Both the position numbers and the translations under genes were made by a program. 64,000 nt of DNA from Scylla paramamosain (taxonomy: Eukaryota; Arthropoda; Malacostraca; Decapoda; Portunidae): positions 789,001-853,000 of the forward strand of contig NC_087158.1 of the NCBI RefSeq assembly GCF_035594125.1, in the 5' to 3' direction. Positions within the stretch are counted from its first letter, which is position 1. Each line of letters opens with the position of its first letter. The notes under the pieces are model-generated. The model saw only the letters and a program-made list of their open reading frames with translations, had not been told where the DNA came from and made no database searches. Below, in pieces: positions 15,475 through 28,054 of the stretch.

Positions 15475-15819
15475 CTAAAGGTCAAAAGGTACTGTGGTGT
15501 GTTTGATGGCATGCCTTTTGAGTCTCTTTTTGGAGATGGCCGTGTAGGGACAGTAGGGACACGAGAAAGGCCTCTCCCCTGTGTGGGTCTTAATGTGATC
15601 CTCCAGGGTCTGTTTGGTTATGGCACGGTAAGGGCAGTGGGTGCAAGAGAAGGGTTTTTCCTTAGTGTGTGTGCGCATGTGATTCTTTAGATTAGTAGTG
15701 ACTGAGGTGGAGTACGCACAGTAAGGGCAGCAGTGTATCTTAGCTGAGGCAGCCATACCCATGCCACTCCTAGTGCATCCTTCCCTACTGGTCTCTTGAC
15801 AGCCTGTGTTGAGCCTCAC
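15475..15819 (-). CDS. Alternative finger cassette Z7 (three C2H2 fingers)
   Basis: The acceptor is GTGTCCTCTGCAG and 114 codons begin VRLNTGCQETSREG. The fingers are IHCCPYCAYSTS...HMRTH, FSCTHCPYRAI...HIKTH and FSCPYCPYTAI...HAIKH. The first linker is TKEKP instead of TGEKP, shared only with Z8. AGTAAG ends 17 nt before the exon. The stop codon (TAG) is followed after only 16 nt by a ~155-nt dinucleotide repeat, so the transcript has a pure CU-repeat 3' UTR. Confidence 0.88.
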   Translation of the reverse strand: MRLNTGCQETSREGCTRSGMGMAASAKIHCCPYCAYSTSVTTNLKNHMRTHTKEKPFSCTHCPYRAITKQTLEDHIKTHTGERPFSCPYCPYTAISKKRLKRHAIKHTTVPFDL

Positions 15820-15836
15820 CTGCAGAGGACACCTGG

Positions 15837-15842
15837 CTTACT
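15837..15842 (-). promoter_or_regulatory. Conserved AGTAAG intronic element before Z7
   Basis: Minus-strand AGTAAG lies at -23 to -18 of exon Z7, in the context TTGAGTAAGCCAG, which closely matches the Z12 and Z4 contexts. Confidence 0.55.
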
Positions 15843-16221
15843 CAACATTACACGTATTAGCACACACCACACTACCAACAATTTATATCACATTGTACAT
15901 GGAAAGTTTTAAGCTATTCAGATAGACACAATCTTCTCACATCAAGCTAACCTAACTCCAATGTTGCTAAAGTTGTGGGGAACATCACACAAACAACATT
16001 CAACCTTAATTATGGTACAAGCTGCCAGGTACTGGCAGGCTAAGTGCCCTCAGCCCCTGGTTATTGCTGGACTTACAGAAGGCTACCTAGGACAGCAACA
16101 GAGGACATTAACAATATTTCTAACCCACAAAACTGGTTATTACTTGCACTCACAGAAAAGATACCCAGGACTGCAACAGAGGACATGAACAATATTTTTA
16201 ACCAACAAAACTGAAAATGTA

Positions 16222-16224
<3 letters not shown>

Positions 16225-16288
<64 letters not shown>
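16225..16288. repeat. (CT)n microsatellite
   Basis: About 32 uninterrupted TC units. Confidence 0.96.
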
Positions 16289-16290
<2 letters not shown>

Positions 16291-16602
16291 ATTTGTCATC
16301 AATATATACAAGGACAGGTCACAAATGGAGATCATATAACAGAGCACATCTTCCAGCAACTAAATGTACCAACCCAGAACACACAAGGCAGTGATAGTCA
16401 GCATTGCAAGCATGTCAAGCAAAGTATAATGCATTCCTGCAACATGTTTCCCAATGGAGAAGCCGAGCCTACCTAGGAAAGAGTCACTGTCAAATACTTC
16501 CACCTCATTCAGAATTACGATGTCCAGTGAGGAAATTTTCACAGCTTGTTTCATTTTTGGCACACTTGCATGGCTACCTAAAGAACCATTTTCATCTTCC
16601 CT

Positions 16603-16720
16603 TCTTGAGTGATTGCAATGCTCATCTAAACAAACAAAACATGCTTTTCTTTTCTCATGAAGGAAGTCAGCAAGTTCCTTTCCCAAGCAAATGCAATTAT
16701 GGTCCCAAAATTAAAATGAA
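16603..16720. repeat. Duplicated block, copy B
   Basis: Partner of 11571-11700 with high identity over about 115 bp. It has no finger cassette next to it, unlike copy A, and instead borders the degenerate tandem array that starts near 16740. Confidence 0.7.
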
Positions 16721-16739
16721 AAAAAATCATCCACTTAAC

Positions 16740-18230
16740 TATATTTAAGAAGTCAAGAAATTTTTTTTGCCTTTCCAGATTAATTAAAATTAAGTAAAAT
16801 AAAGTAAATAAAATCAAACCAAATCAAACAAGCAGAAAACCAGTACTTAATTAAAATAGCATGTTCTGTGCCTTTCTTTTATTAGAATTCTGGGGTCAAG
16901 GACTTTTCCTTCTTCCAAGACTGACTACAAATAATTAAAGTAAAGTCAAAATCAACCCAAATCAAAACAAATAATATAAAGAAAAATATGGACTTAATAA
17001 AATGGTATATTTTTTGCCTTTCCATGCCATCAGAATCCAACTCCATGCTTATCAAAAGATTTTTTCCTTTCAAGACAGATTAAAAATAGAAAAGCAAAAT
17101 AAAATAAAGTAAAATAAAAAAATATCAGAATTTAATAAACTAGAATGATTTCTGCCTTCCATAACATTAGAACTCTGGGCTTAATCACAGATTTTTCCCT
17201 TTTCCAGTGATAATAAAAATAAATAAATAATAAATAATAATAAATAAAAATAAATAAATAAATAAATTAAATAAATTAAATTAAATCAAACAAAAATTTA
17301 GCATTCATTAGAATAGCATGTTTTCTGCATTTCTGCCACATTAAAACTCTGGGCCTAATCAAGGACTATTTCCTCTTACCAGACTGATTACAAATAAATA
17401 AATAAAGTAAAAATCAAGCTAAATAAAAAAAAATAATATAAATAAAAATTCTGCACTTAATAAAATAGCATGTTTTCTGCCTTTCCATGACATTACAACT
17501 CCAGGCCTATCTAAGGATTTTTTTCTCCCTACAAACTGATTAAAAATAAATAAGGAAAATAAAATAAAAGAAAAACGAAAAAGAAAACTTAATAAAATAG
17601 CAAGTTTTCTGCTTTTCCACTGTATAAGAACTCTGGGCTTCTTTCTCCTTTCCAAATTAATTACAAATAAATGAAGCAAAATAAAAGTATAAAACCAAAT
17701 GAAACTAAATCAAAACAAATCATATAAAGAAAAATCTGTTTTCTGCCTTCCCACAACATTACAACATTGGACTTTCTTTCCAGATGGATTATTAAGTAAA
17801 ATAAAAAAAATAAATAAATAAAAATAAAAAATAAAATAAAATAGATAAATAAGTAAATAAATGAATAAATTTTAAAAATATCAGAACTTAATAAAATTGT
17901 ATGTTTTCTGCCTTTCCATGACATTAGAACAATGCCCTTAACAAAGAATTATTATTTTTTCCAGATGGATAAAAAACAGAACTTAATAAAATAGCATATT
18001 TTCTGCTTTTCCACTAAACTAGAATTCTGGACTTCATCAAAGACATTTTTTGCCTTTCCAGATTGATTAGAAATAAATAAATAAAACAAAGTAAAAACAT
18101 AAATAAATAAATAATACAAAATAAATAAATAAATAAAAAAAAAAATTAGCATGTTCTGTGCCTTTCCATGACACTAGAGATCTGGGCTTATTCAAGGAAA
18201 TCTTTTTTCCATGTTCAGGTAATAGGTGCT
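16740..18230. repeat. Degenerate tandem repeat array, left part
   Basis: The core TTTTCTGCCTTTCCATGACA, followed by TTAGAACTCTGGGC-like sequence and then A-rich TAAATAAA filler, recurs near 16870, 17015, 17148, 17322, 17473, 17603, 17740, 17902, 17998 and 18150. Units are about 95-175 bp, and the length variation lies in the AAAT filler. The Phe/Leu-rich minus-strand frames over it are not genes. Confidence 0.8.
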
Positions 18231-19019
18231 TTAAGCTGTGAAGCAACTTAAACAACTTTCCCCCTGCAGCTGGTTGGTTCTAATTTTCCGACGTGTCGCA
18301 GACCTGGTCATTCGGAGCCCTGCCTGCACATGCCATGCCAACACCACATCATGCCACCGTGATGGTTGTGGCAAGTAACATTTTGCTACAAATGACGCTG
18401 TGTTTTCAATATGTGGAGATTTATCTGCATTGTGATCACACTGTTGTGTTCACGAGAGTCTTTCCTACCTAATGTAATAACATATTTCAGCATTCAATGA
18501 TTAACTGTTGAAAATAACTGCATAAGTAAAACATGTTATAAACATTTTTTTTTAACATCTTCATAGTTCAACTTGTTGTAACTTTTTTTTTTTTTTTGCC
18601 AAGTTTTTACAATACATCTTGATTCTACAGTCACTGCTGAGTCTGATGGTGTCAACCAAAATTGGCAATTCTGTGTATGCAGTGAGTTATGGCATTTTGC
18701 ACGCTCGAGCTCCATCTGCAGTGATGAGGTGATAGGTGTGCAAGATTGCCGAGATGCAAGGCAGAAACCTTCACTCACATGTGGATAAGTTGAAATATGC
18801 AAAGTACAGCAAAACGGTGGTGGATCTGACGAAGAAATGTCATAAAGTAAGAAAGATGCGCTGTCAAAAGTTACCTTCAAGATGTTTCTGAGACTGAAAT
18901 AGTAATTTTCATGTGCAATGAACACCAAAAGATGTTCCTAGCCAAATCATCCTTGTACCCTCCAGGGGCCAGGCAGAATGGTGGGTTGTAGAGATGTGTG
19001 CTAACAAAATTAGAAACCC
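18231..19019. other. Unique insert splitting the tandem array
   Basis: About 0.8 kb with higher C+G content than the flanking array units and none of their core motif. It contains a 130-residue minus-strand open frame (18536-18928) with no motif I recognise. It may be an inserted mobile element or the original intron sequence; ends and duplications are unclear. Confidence 0.35.
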
Positions 19020-19330
19020 CAGCAAAGCCTCGCTCCCACTGGAGGAATTAAAATAAATGAAAGTAAAATCAAATAAAACCAAATTAAAACAAATAAAATA
19101 AATACTCAGAACAACATGCTTTCTGCCTTTCTATTACATTACAATTCTGGACCTCAATCAAGAATTCTTTTCTCTTGCCAGATTGGCTAAAATAACCAAA
19201 TAAAATAAAGTAAAATTAAATAAAATCAATAAGAATGAGAAGAATAAAATGGCATGTTTTCTGCCTTTTCCACTGCATCATAATTCTGGGCTTATTCTAG
19301 AAGGAAACATTTCTGCCTTTCCACATTATG
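19020..19330. repeat. Degenerate tandem repeat array, right part
   Basis: Two or three more copies of the TTTCTGCCTTT...CATTACAATTCTGGAC unit (near 19120, 19258 and 19310). They continue the array interrupted at 18231. Confidence 0.7.
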
Positions 19331-20045
19331 TCTGTACTTTTTTCAAGGAGGCCACACTTTCACAATCACCCAGCAAGAACTGAAGTACCCTCTAGCATCA
19401 CCCACAGGAAATTAATTGCACACTACTGAAGATATAGCAGAGAGCACACTTGCAGAAGGAAACCACCATGTGTAAGTGTGTGTCTCATGAACAAAATACA
19501 ATACAGGCACACCATGTAAGAAGGCAGGAAGTCCATCTACATCAAAAAGTGTGTGAAATCTTTTATCCTTTTTTTACTAAGCCACTCCCTCTGACATGTA
19601 TAATATAAATAAATAATAAAGAAATTTAATTAGATTAATAAATAGATACATAAATAAATAAGTAAATAAAATTATATTTATGTTCATGTACCTTTATGGC
19701 TGTGAACATGGGTGATGTCTCCATTTGCACGTCTCAACAGTCATAAAGGTGTATTTACATAATAATTTATGGTATTTGTTTCCAGTTTTTCTGAAGAATC
19801 AATACTTTTATAATATTTTTTTTTTACTGATATCTATGAGAAATCAGGTCAGGGGAAGGATGATTGTTAAACCTATTGAAAATCAAATAAAAAAAAAATA
19901 ATAATAAAAAGAAAAAATAATGATAATAAAGAAAAAAGTAGGTTAAGACAAGGGCACTATGAGTGCACCATTAGCTGTCCCAGTGAAGGCCAAGAGGAGG
20001 CACGGAGAGGCTTCTTGATGACTACAGCTGAAAGTATGTGGTACT

Positions 20046-20065
20046 CTCTCTCTCTCTCTCTCTCT

Positions 20066-20106
<41 letters not shown>
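20046..20106. repeat. Compound (CT)n(CA)n microsatellite
   Basis: A TC run (20046-20067) followed by an AC run to 20106. Confidence 0.95.
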
Positions 20107-20111
<5 letters not shown>

Positions 20112-20757
20112 TTGCCAGTTTTCAATACACCATACAATTTTCCCCCATAAAGGTAAAGCTGCAAACCATAAAAAGGTGTGTGTGACGGGTGTGTATCTGG
20201 ATGCCTGCAGCACAACAGACAGGTGAGGTGTGAAGCAGGAAAGCTTTGGTTAGGGTGCACAATACATCACAACAAATCTAATAATAAATAAAGCATATTT
20301 GAATGTGATATTTATAGTGCCAGTCAGTCAGCTAATGATTTCAAACACATACAATTAAAGCAATATGCACTGATTGACAGTCAGAAGCTTTCAGCAGCAT
20401 GGCAAACAACCCAATGTGACAGCAAAAATACAAAATTTAAATTGTAGGAGAAAACATGCTTTCCTAAATTCTCTTTAATAAATTTCAAAACAATATTATT
20501 TCTTAACTACCAAATTATCTTCAAAAGAAACTTTAAAGCAAAGCATCAAATTTGTACATGCATCCACTTCCTTGTGACCACAAGGGACATAAGCAAGTAT
20601 GGGAAACACTACCACATGTTAAAACTATTGCCATTACATTTCCTCCCCCTTTAATAATTTCCTTGTAAAATAATGCATAAAACTGAGGGAATCATTTGAA
20701 CAACCAGCAATTTCCTTTCCTCTCTCTGCCTCTTCTGTGCAGGCCAGCCAAACATGA

Positions 20758-21189
20758 CTACTGCTTCAGGGTGTGGATTGCCAGCATGTGGTTCCTCAAA
20801 GCACTCTTCTCTCTTGCTCTGTACGGACAAAATTTACAGGCAAAGGGCTTTTCTCCCGTGTGAATCAGCATATGGCGGTTGAGGCCTTGCTTGGTGGTTG
20901 CTCCATAGCTGCACATGTTGCAGGAGTATGGCTTTTCCCCCGTGTGTGTCCGGATGTGCTCCACTAGTGTCTTTTTGGTGGTGGTCTTGTACACACAGTA
21001 GTTACAGGAAAATGGCTTCTCCCCAGTGTGAGTGCGGAGGTGGTTCTTATAGTTAGTGATGTAAATAGTGTTATAAGAGCAATAGAGACACTTGTGCTTT
21101 TTGTCGGTGGATGGGGCACGACGTCTTGGGCGGGCAGCACGGACGCCCTGTTCATCATCACTCATCTGATCGTTGCTCTCTGGTCCTAC
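20758..21189 (-). CDS. Alternative finger cassette Z6 (four C2H2 fingers)
   Basis: The acceptor is GGCTTTCCAACAG and 143 codons begin VGPESNDQMSDDEQG. A basic stretch (RPRRRAPSTDKK) precedes four fingers: HKCLYCSYNTI...HLRTH, FSCNYCVYKTT...HIRTH, YSCNMCSYGAT...HMLIH and FACKFCPYRAR...HMLAIH. This is the longest cassette in the array. The basic patch may aid nuclear import or DNA contact (inference). No AGTAAG element is present. The open frame continues upstream past the acceptor, but that part is intron-like and includes a CA/TG repeat. Confidence 0.88.
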   Translation of the reverse strand, partial: VGPESNDQMSDDEQGVRAARPRRRAPSTDKKHKCLYCSYNTIYITNYKNHLRTHTGEKPFSCNYCVYKTTTKKTLVEHIRTHTGEKPYSCNMCSYGATTKQGLNRHMLIHTGEKPFACKFCPYRAREKSALRNHMLAIHTLKQ

Positions 21190-21639
21190 CTGTTGGAAAG
21201 CCGTCTCTCGGTAACGTGATTCCAGGTGAACAAAAATTTGGCATGCATGTTGTGGTGTTTCAGAATGCCTATGTGTGTGTGTGTGTGTTTGCATGTTGAC
21301 ATCTTATGTATGTGTGTATCTAGATTTCATGCATGTGTGACAAGGGGAGGGGAAGAAAAAGCATCATATAAAGCATTATAAGTGTGAAACAGTGTGTGTG
21401 GAACATATATCTAATAAGAAACTATGATAATAAACACATGGATTGAAAAATGATGCAGGAAACAGTCAACAACCTCTCTATCAAGTAGGACGGCTGAGTG
21501 GAAGGCTAAACACAGGAAGAACCATCAACAGGAGCCTTACTTTCATGGACTGACGACATGTCATACAATTCATCAAGCTATTACAATGTTACTGTTTTGC
21601 ACACTTTGGTTATATCCTGGTACTGCTCTCCCTCCTTTG

Positions 21640-21710
<71 letters not shown>

Positions 21711-23704
21711 GCACAATGGAAGAGTGCAGATGCATATTCACGTCCCTTGGCAAAGTATGCCACATGGATTCTTTCAGTGAAGATAAAAATAAAAGCATTG
21801 CATATATCAGACTGAAAGACCTCAGTGGAAATATGCTCTGGATACACACACACACACAAAAGTTGAATAGTTCTGTAGTCCAGCCATCAATAAGAAGAAA
21901 AGGCACTTGACATTTGAAGCAGAATAGTGAATACAAAAAAAAAAAAAATATGATAGTGATTCACTGAAAAACAGCTTCAAATAGGGAAACAAAATAATTA
22001 AGGTGTAGAAAAATGGAAATTGGGAAAATATGAATGCATATAGCAAATTAATGCCAAACTTGAACAAAGTTATAGGAACTGTAAAAAAAAAAACACTTTG
22101 GAAGTCTTTCTGTTATTTTCCAAGCTTGTGATGGTTGGAAGATACAACAGTGACTGATGAGGGAAAGATGACCCTCATCAAGGTAAGGAATCACAGTAAG
22201 GCAAAGGAACCACTTGCCTCACCAACCAGTGCCACTACAAGCACAAGTTGCATCTATGTATTTTATTTACTTTATTTTTTATCTATTCATTTTTTTCAAA
22301 AGCAATCCCCCATCCCCTCAGAGAATGTTCTTTCCACTTCACCTTCACAAAATATCCCTTGCATGCCACAAACTCTTCAGCGGCCGTAATTCAATATTAG
22401 AGTTCTTAGTATATATTACTGTGACCCCCACGGTGATCTCACACTCATCCAAAGACTCCTCAGTTATGATGGAGGTGACTCAGTGTTGCCACGAGGACCA
22501 AGTATTTGTGTGCGTAATTAGTCATTTGCAGCTATTACAAAATCAACTGATGCATCTCAACCATAAGGTGAATAAACAAATAAGTAAATAAATAAAATAT
22601 GTATACATATAAAAATCTACAGTAATTAAAGTTTGTATCATTTTAAATGTTACTTATTTTGTTTTGATATTCAATGTGAATAAAAAAGACAGTATTCTTT
22701 TTATTATCTTTTAATGGCCGAACTAACTCAGGTAATTATTCCAATGGGAGATTCAGCTTTATCAATGAAATAATTCATTACAAGACTATTCACAAGAAAA
22801 TAATACAAAACAGATAATACTTTTGATCTAATCATCAATCACCAGTACACGAAAATATACTTGAATGATGCACCAATGTGCACCTCAATACTCTCCTTCA
22901 CTTCAAGACTTGCTCAGCCTCTGCCTCTGCCTCGACAAGCAGGAGCAAGTTTCAATGACTAATACAATATTTTGTGCCATGTAAAATGCTTTATCAGGGA
23001 AGAAACCCCAGATTTTTTTTAAAGGCAGTAATATAAGCTATATCAAATGCAACACTAAATATCACACAACACAAACAAAACTAACATAATAGTGGCTGTG
23101 TTTTCACCTGCATGCCACGCCCTTGGCCTTCAATACTCTTCAGCAGCGACCACTGGCACTGCACTGCTATACCAATAGTTCAAGAGTAACTTCTGCACAA
23201 TAGTGAAATTTGTACTTTTACATAAATAAACAGTAGAGGCTGAAGTGCGCATTGATGTGCTGTGGTGTTGACACAGTAATACTGAAGGGCACCATGATGC
23301 ACTAACATGTATTACTTTTATGCATCATGATGACATGATTAATTTGTATAAAACACTTTGAACTATTAATGAATCAAACTACACAATAAGATCTCATTTG
23401 AAGGTGACTGAAGTCAACATGTTGACTATGTTGTTTTTTTAGTCCTGGAAGGTACACTGGGATGCTCAAGTGATTTAAAAAGGAAATATAAAAGGTGCAT
23501 CTTACAAGGCACAAAACATGGCACAATACCACAGGGAATGTGTGTCATCAATTTCACAATATATGTCTTACACCAGTTAAAGTCATTAATCAGAGACCAG
23601 AGTCATCTGCATCATGGAGACAGCTTGACAAGGTATAAGTAAGGTCAAAAGTAAACAACACCAGACTGTTACTAAATTCCACAAGTTAATTTTCAAATGT
23701 GATT
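21190..23704 (-). other. Inter-cassette intron Z5-Z6
   Basis: About 2.5 kb of AT-rich non-coding DNA with a TG run (21270-21290) and an AC microsatellite (21643-21709). No exon was recognised. Confidence 0.6.
21643..21709. repeat. (AC)n microsatellite
   Basis: About 33 AC units. Confidence 0.96.
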
Positions 23705-24043
23705 TCACTGTTTCCTTCCATGATTGGCCAAGATGTGGTGTTTGAGTGTCACTTTCTGCACTGCTCTATAGGGACAGAAGGTACAGGCAAAGGGCTTTTC
23801 CCCCGTGTGGGTCCGAATATGTGTCATCAGGTTGGGCTTGGTGGTGGTGCGGTAGGAGCAGTGAGTACAGGAGAAGGGCTTCTCTCCCGTGTGGGTCCGA
23901 ATGTGTCGGTTCAAATTGGCCTTAAAGTTAGTGGTGTAGAAGCAGTATGTGCAATGAAGCATTTTCCTTGAGGGGCTTAAACTCTTGCCCATGCACAAGC
24001 TTGAGCCTTCGGGAGCCTCGCAGCCACCTCTGTCCGGCCCCAC
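23705..24043 (-). CDS. Alternative finger cassette Z5 (three C2H2 fingers)
   Basis: The acceptor is TATCCCTGCAG and 112 codons begin VGPDRGGCEAPEG. The fingers are LHCTYCFYTTN...HIRTH, FSCTHCSYRTT...HIRTH and FACTFCPYRAV...HILANH, with TGEKP linkers. The last finger has H-x4-H. Its VGPD start resembles VGPE of Z6, the next cassette upstream in coordinate order. AGTAAG ends 16 nt before the exon, one base closer than in the other carriers. Confidence 0.88.
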   Translation of the reverse strand: MGPDRGGCEAPEGSSLCMGKSLSPSRKMLHCTYCFYTTNFKANLNRHIRTHTGEKPFSCTHCSYRTTTKPNLMTHIRTHTGEKPFACTFCPYRAVQKVTLKHHILANHGRKQ

Positions 24044-25850
24044 CTGCAGGGATACTTGTCTTACTACTGGGGATCAACTCTAACTCACTGGCTACATCAG
24101 GCCTTTTCTCAGTGAATCAGCCCTAAGGATGCAGTGCTTCTAAATGCCATTCAGTGAGCTGCACACATTTAAATGTTCTCTAGTAACTAACACATTACAA
24201 CACTTTCATTTCTACATCAACTTCCTTTCATCTTTTGAAAATGAAAATAGAATTTTCCAAACTTGATATTTCTTTGCTTTCAGTTCAAAGAAACAACTGG
24301 ATGATCAATTTCCATCCTACTGAATTTTGGCCACAACTGCATCATAATGATAAACAACCTAGGAAGTGCCTTCAGTTGAATTATAACAAAATGATTTTTA
24401 ATTCATGCCAACCAACAACACAGAACCAGAGAAATTAAAGATGAATGCCAGCAGGAAAGGGAAGGTGTCTGAGGGCAAACACTTTGTGGCTTGGAGGAGA
24501 AACACCACTGTTGTGAAATGAACCCAACAACGATTGCAGGACATGAATTAAACAACCTGTATTGCTCATTTTGACAGGAAAATAGTGTTGATGGAAAGAA
24601 TTGACATAAGATGGAACAAAATAACACTGACTGACAAACAGGTTGCATATATCTAGCTATGCATCAAGCAGCTGCCAACAAGTGATAAAGGATGACTTAT
24701 GCAAATCCTTGGCTTCCAGACCAAAGATGATAATGAAGACAGTAAAAGTATTTTCTGAGGCAAGGAAATTAGAACTTCTGAATAATTCTCAGCAGCTTGA
24801 TTACTTCACCAAATATGATTTTCTTCACCAATACATATGACCCAGAAATGAGCATACAATACATTCCTGATCAGTATGCACCTGCACTTTGGTCTGTCAG
24901 TGAGTCCCCAAACTTTGTACCCACACACTGCTTTCCAGCACACAGCACCACCCCTGCCTTGTATAGCTGTCCTCCACTCAACATGTTAACAAAAAAAATT
25001 TTCTCTACCCAAATCCTCCTTTATGACCATTTTCTTTGAAAAACATAAATCAATACAAATGCAAAAATGAGTATGATAATACATGATTATCTCTCTTGCT
25101 CTCTCTCACACATGCACAAAACTTTTCTCTGCTCACTGGTCTGAGGTGTGTAGGGCCAGTTAGGCTCATGACCAAAGCTTTAGAATCTAGGAGTGTCAGA
25201 CACTAAAACTATCTCAGAGCTTACTGACACATTGCTTTCTCATTACTATTGAAGTCATCACACATTTAGGAATTATTATTATATTCATAATACAGGTAAA
25301 TATCCCATGATACATAACTATTCTTTCCACACCAAACACACCTCACTTATATCATTAACCAAAAATGTTAAAAGAACTCTACAAAAAATTTAAAGAATGG
25401 TGACTAAAATGAGTGGTAATAACAAAGCATAAGAGCCACAGTAATCTAGATATAGAAATGATGTACTAATAACACATCAACAATGCAGCCAGACAAGTGA
25501 CCTCCAGTAAGCCACACTTCCCACTCACGACACTCAGTTTGAATTTTACTCTGCAACATTCACCTTATTCTTATCTTCTTTAAACTGTACAATAAAATCT
25601 AATTATATTTAATTTGCCATTCAATCTGACATCACTTCTTTTCATTAGTACTGTTACATAGTGAAATTATTACTCATGTTGCTATGAGCAATCTGTAACA
25701 GCTTCCTCCATTACTTCTCTTAATTTTTTACTCTTGTCCATTTTGAAATGGTGAAGATGAAAATGTCGTTAATTCATACACCTGATATCATCAACAGCTA
25801 AATAAATTGACTGAAGTAATGCCTAACCCACAGCACTTCTACTTACTAAA
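24044..25850 (-). other. Inter-cassette intron Z4-Z5
   Basis: About 1.8 kb of AT-rich DNA. I see no gene, RNA or clear repeat in it beyond the Z5 acceptor element. Confidence 0.6.
24060..24065 (-). promoter_or_regulatory. Conserved AGTAAG intronic element before Z5
   Basis: Minus-strand AGTAAG lies at -22 to -17 of exon Z5, in the context TAGTAAGACAAG. It sits one base nearer to the exon than in the other copies. Confidence 0.5.
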
Positions 25851-26210
25851 TCATCTCTTAGGCCCCGGCAGAGAGGCAAGATTTACGTGATGGGTCAGCA
25901 CGTGGTTCCTGAGTAAGCCAGACTGAGTGCTGCGATAGGGACACACTTTGCAAGCATATGGCTTCTCTCCAGTGTGGATGAGGATGTGTCGCCGCAGCGT
26001 CTCTTTGGTAGTGGACCGATACTGGCAGTGGGAGCAAGCAAACGGCTTCTCTCCCGTGTGAATACGCAAGTGATTGTCAAGGTTGAATTTCTTGAATGTG
26101 GAATACCCGCAATGTGAACACTGGTGCAGCTTGATAGCCGGTGCAGCAGCCCCCCCACGCCCTGAGGACACTCCCGGGTCTGGAAAACTACCAGCACTGT
26201 CCAGTCTCAC
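25851..26210 (-). CDS. Alternative finger cassette Z4 (three C2H2 fingers)
   Basis: The acceptor is CTCCCTTCCAG and 119 codons begin VRLDSAGSFPDPG. Three fingers follow: HQCSHCGYSTF...HLRIH, FACSHCQYRST...HILIH and YACKVCPYRST...HVLTHH, joined by canonical TGEKP linkers. The VRLDSAG start resembles VRLNTG of Z7 and VLVDSAG of Z9, which fits tandem duplication of whole cassettes with their acceptors. AGTAAG ends 17 nt before the exon. Confidence 0.88.
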   Translation of the reverse strand: MRLDSAGSFPDPGVSSGRGGAAAPAIKLHQCSHCGYSTFKKFNLDNHLRIHTGEKPFACSHCQYRSTTKETLRRHILIHTGEKPYACKVCPYRSTQSGLLRNHVLTHHVNLASLPGPKR

Positions 26211-26227
26211 CTGGAAGGGAGGCCTGG

Positions 26228-26233
26228 CTTACT
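26228..26233 (-). promoter_or_regulatory. Conserved AGTAAG intronic element before Z4
   Basis: Minus-strand AGTAAG occupies positions -23 to -18 relative to exon Z4, in the context CTCAGTAAGCCAG. It is one of seven at near-identical spacing. It could be a branch-site or a U1-like splicing element; the function is inferred. Confidence 0.55.
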
Positions 26234-27269
26234 GAGCAGAAGGTATTACAGGTCATCAACCATTTACCAAAATACAATTCATTCCCTTTTATGGAGGCAC
26301 TACAATTAATGCATGTGACCTTTATTACTTGTTTTCTGTCAAGAATGAAAGAGGAACATCGTCCTAATCTCACAATGTGCATACACGTGCTGTTTCTTTT
26401 TCATAATTACAGAGTCCTTTTTCAAACAAACACATCATCTAGCTGTCTCAACCCACATCTCTCAACTTGTCTGTGACTTCCCATAAATGTACTACAGTGT
26501 AAATTTGCATAGCTTTTCTTTAATCCACACAGTACTTCTGCCACACTGCAACAAGCACCACTAACAAGCAAGTACTCATTCCCCAACATCAATGTGACCA
26601 CCAATACCTATAGTCACCGCAGAACCTTTCAACAATGATGCTTCAAAATGGAGGTGACTGGCACACAACATAAGTTCTCTCACCATTACAACAATAAGGG
26701 GAATGAAAGTTGGTGTTTATTCACAAATAGATTCCTTCAGTTTACCCGAAGAAGCCAAGAGTGAAACTAGTCAGGAATAAACTTGCCTCATAACACCATT
26801 GTCTCTCTCTTGGGAAAGGTGATGTTTTGGGCTGTCCTTGCCACATTAGACAACATTCCAAAGAGGAATACATATCCAGAAGCTTGTAGGAAAGTAGAGG
26901 CAGAAGCAAGATTGGCCTGACAAGAGAGTAAACACATCCCTCTTTGTTACTCAAGGATGGTTTCCTGCTTCTCTGGTACTCAAATGTGAACCACAGCACA
27001 CTGCAGCACCCACTGAACATCACACAACACTGGCTTCACCTTTTGCATAACATGATTGAAGCCTCAATAAAATCACCCCCCTTCACTTGTCCCTTGTACA
27101 CACACGTTCATTTTCCCTGACTCATGTGTCATTGTTTCCTTGTACAATGGTGATGATTTTATCTTTAAATATTAACTTTGAATTACATCCAAAATATGTA
27201 ATTGAAACATAATATCCTTCAAACTTTTTAATGAGGGTTCCTTCTTTCAAGTGTAGACCTATGCCAACA

Positions 27270-27276
27270 CACACAC

Positions 27277-27352
<76 letters not shown>
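27270..27352. repeat. (AC)n microsatellite
   Basis: About 40 CA units with one early interruption. Confidence 0.95.
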
Positions 27353-27354
<2 letters not shown>

Positions 27355-27936
27355 AGCTAATCTCTGCTTCTAGTCCTGAGGTGAAGCTGGTCAATGTGTT
27401 GAGGTAAACTTTAGCAGGAGGAAATGCATTTGCTATCTGTGTATTGCAAGCCTCTGTGTGTGAGACAGAGGTATGTCATGCGCTTTAACATGGAAAGCAA
27501 TTAAGCTAGAATACCACTATAAATAACTGTCTTCATTATGGACACTAAATGCCAATGGGTATTTTGGCAAACATGAGCCAGGAAGGAAGAAGTGTTTCTA
27601 CTGTTTATCCATTGTGGATACCGGGCACTCTGCATGCATTTTTCTCTCAATATATCATGCATTACATAAAACATGGATATGTGAGATTGGAAATCTTGAA
27701 AGGATCAGAAATGGTCATCTATAAGCTCAGTATTGGGGATGTAACTAAATCAATGTCTTTCAACAGAGCAATGAGACAAGATGCACCTCTACTGTTGCTG
27801 CAACAATGGAAAGTACAATAATATGATGCTTAAATGTTGGGTGCAGTGGAGGTATTGATGTAACCTCTTATGAACACTGTCATGCTGGCCCTTATTTTGT
27901 AAGCAATTCACTGCCAAGAAAAAAGAAAAAGAAAAG

Positions 27937-28054
<118 letters not shown>

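Larger units (their letters stand above)
15820..20757 (-). other. Inter-cassette intron Z6-Z7
   Basis: The longest inter-cassette gap, about 4.9 kb. It holds a local duplication at about 16062-16215, a CT microsatellite (16225-16288), the duplicated block 16603-16720, the degenerate tandem array (16740-18230 and 19020-19330) and a CT/CA compound microsatellite (20046-20106). No coding exon was found. It is the most likely place for a lost cassette. Confidence 0.55.

Noticed and set aside
18536..18928. 130-residue minus-strand open frame
   Set aside because: No recognisable domain, no splice or family context, and it lies in an AT-rich intron segment.
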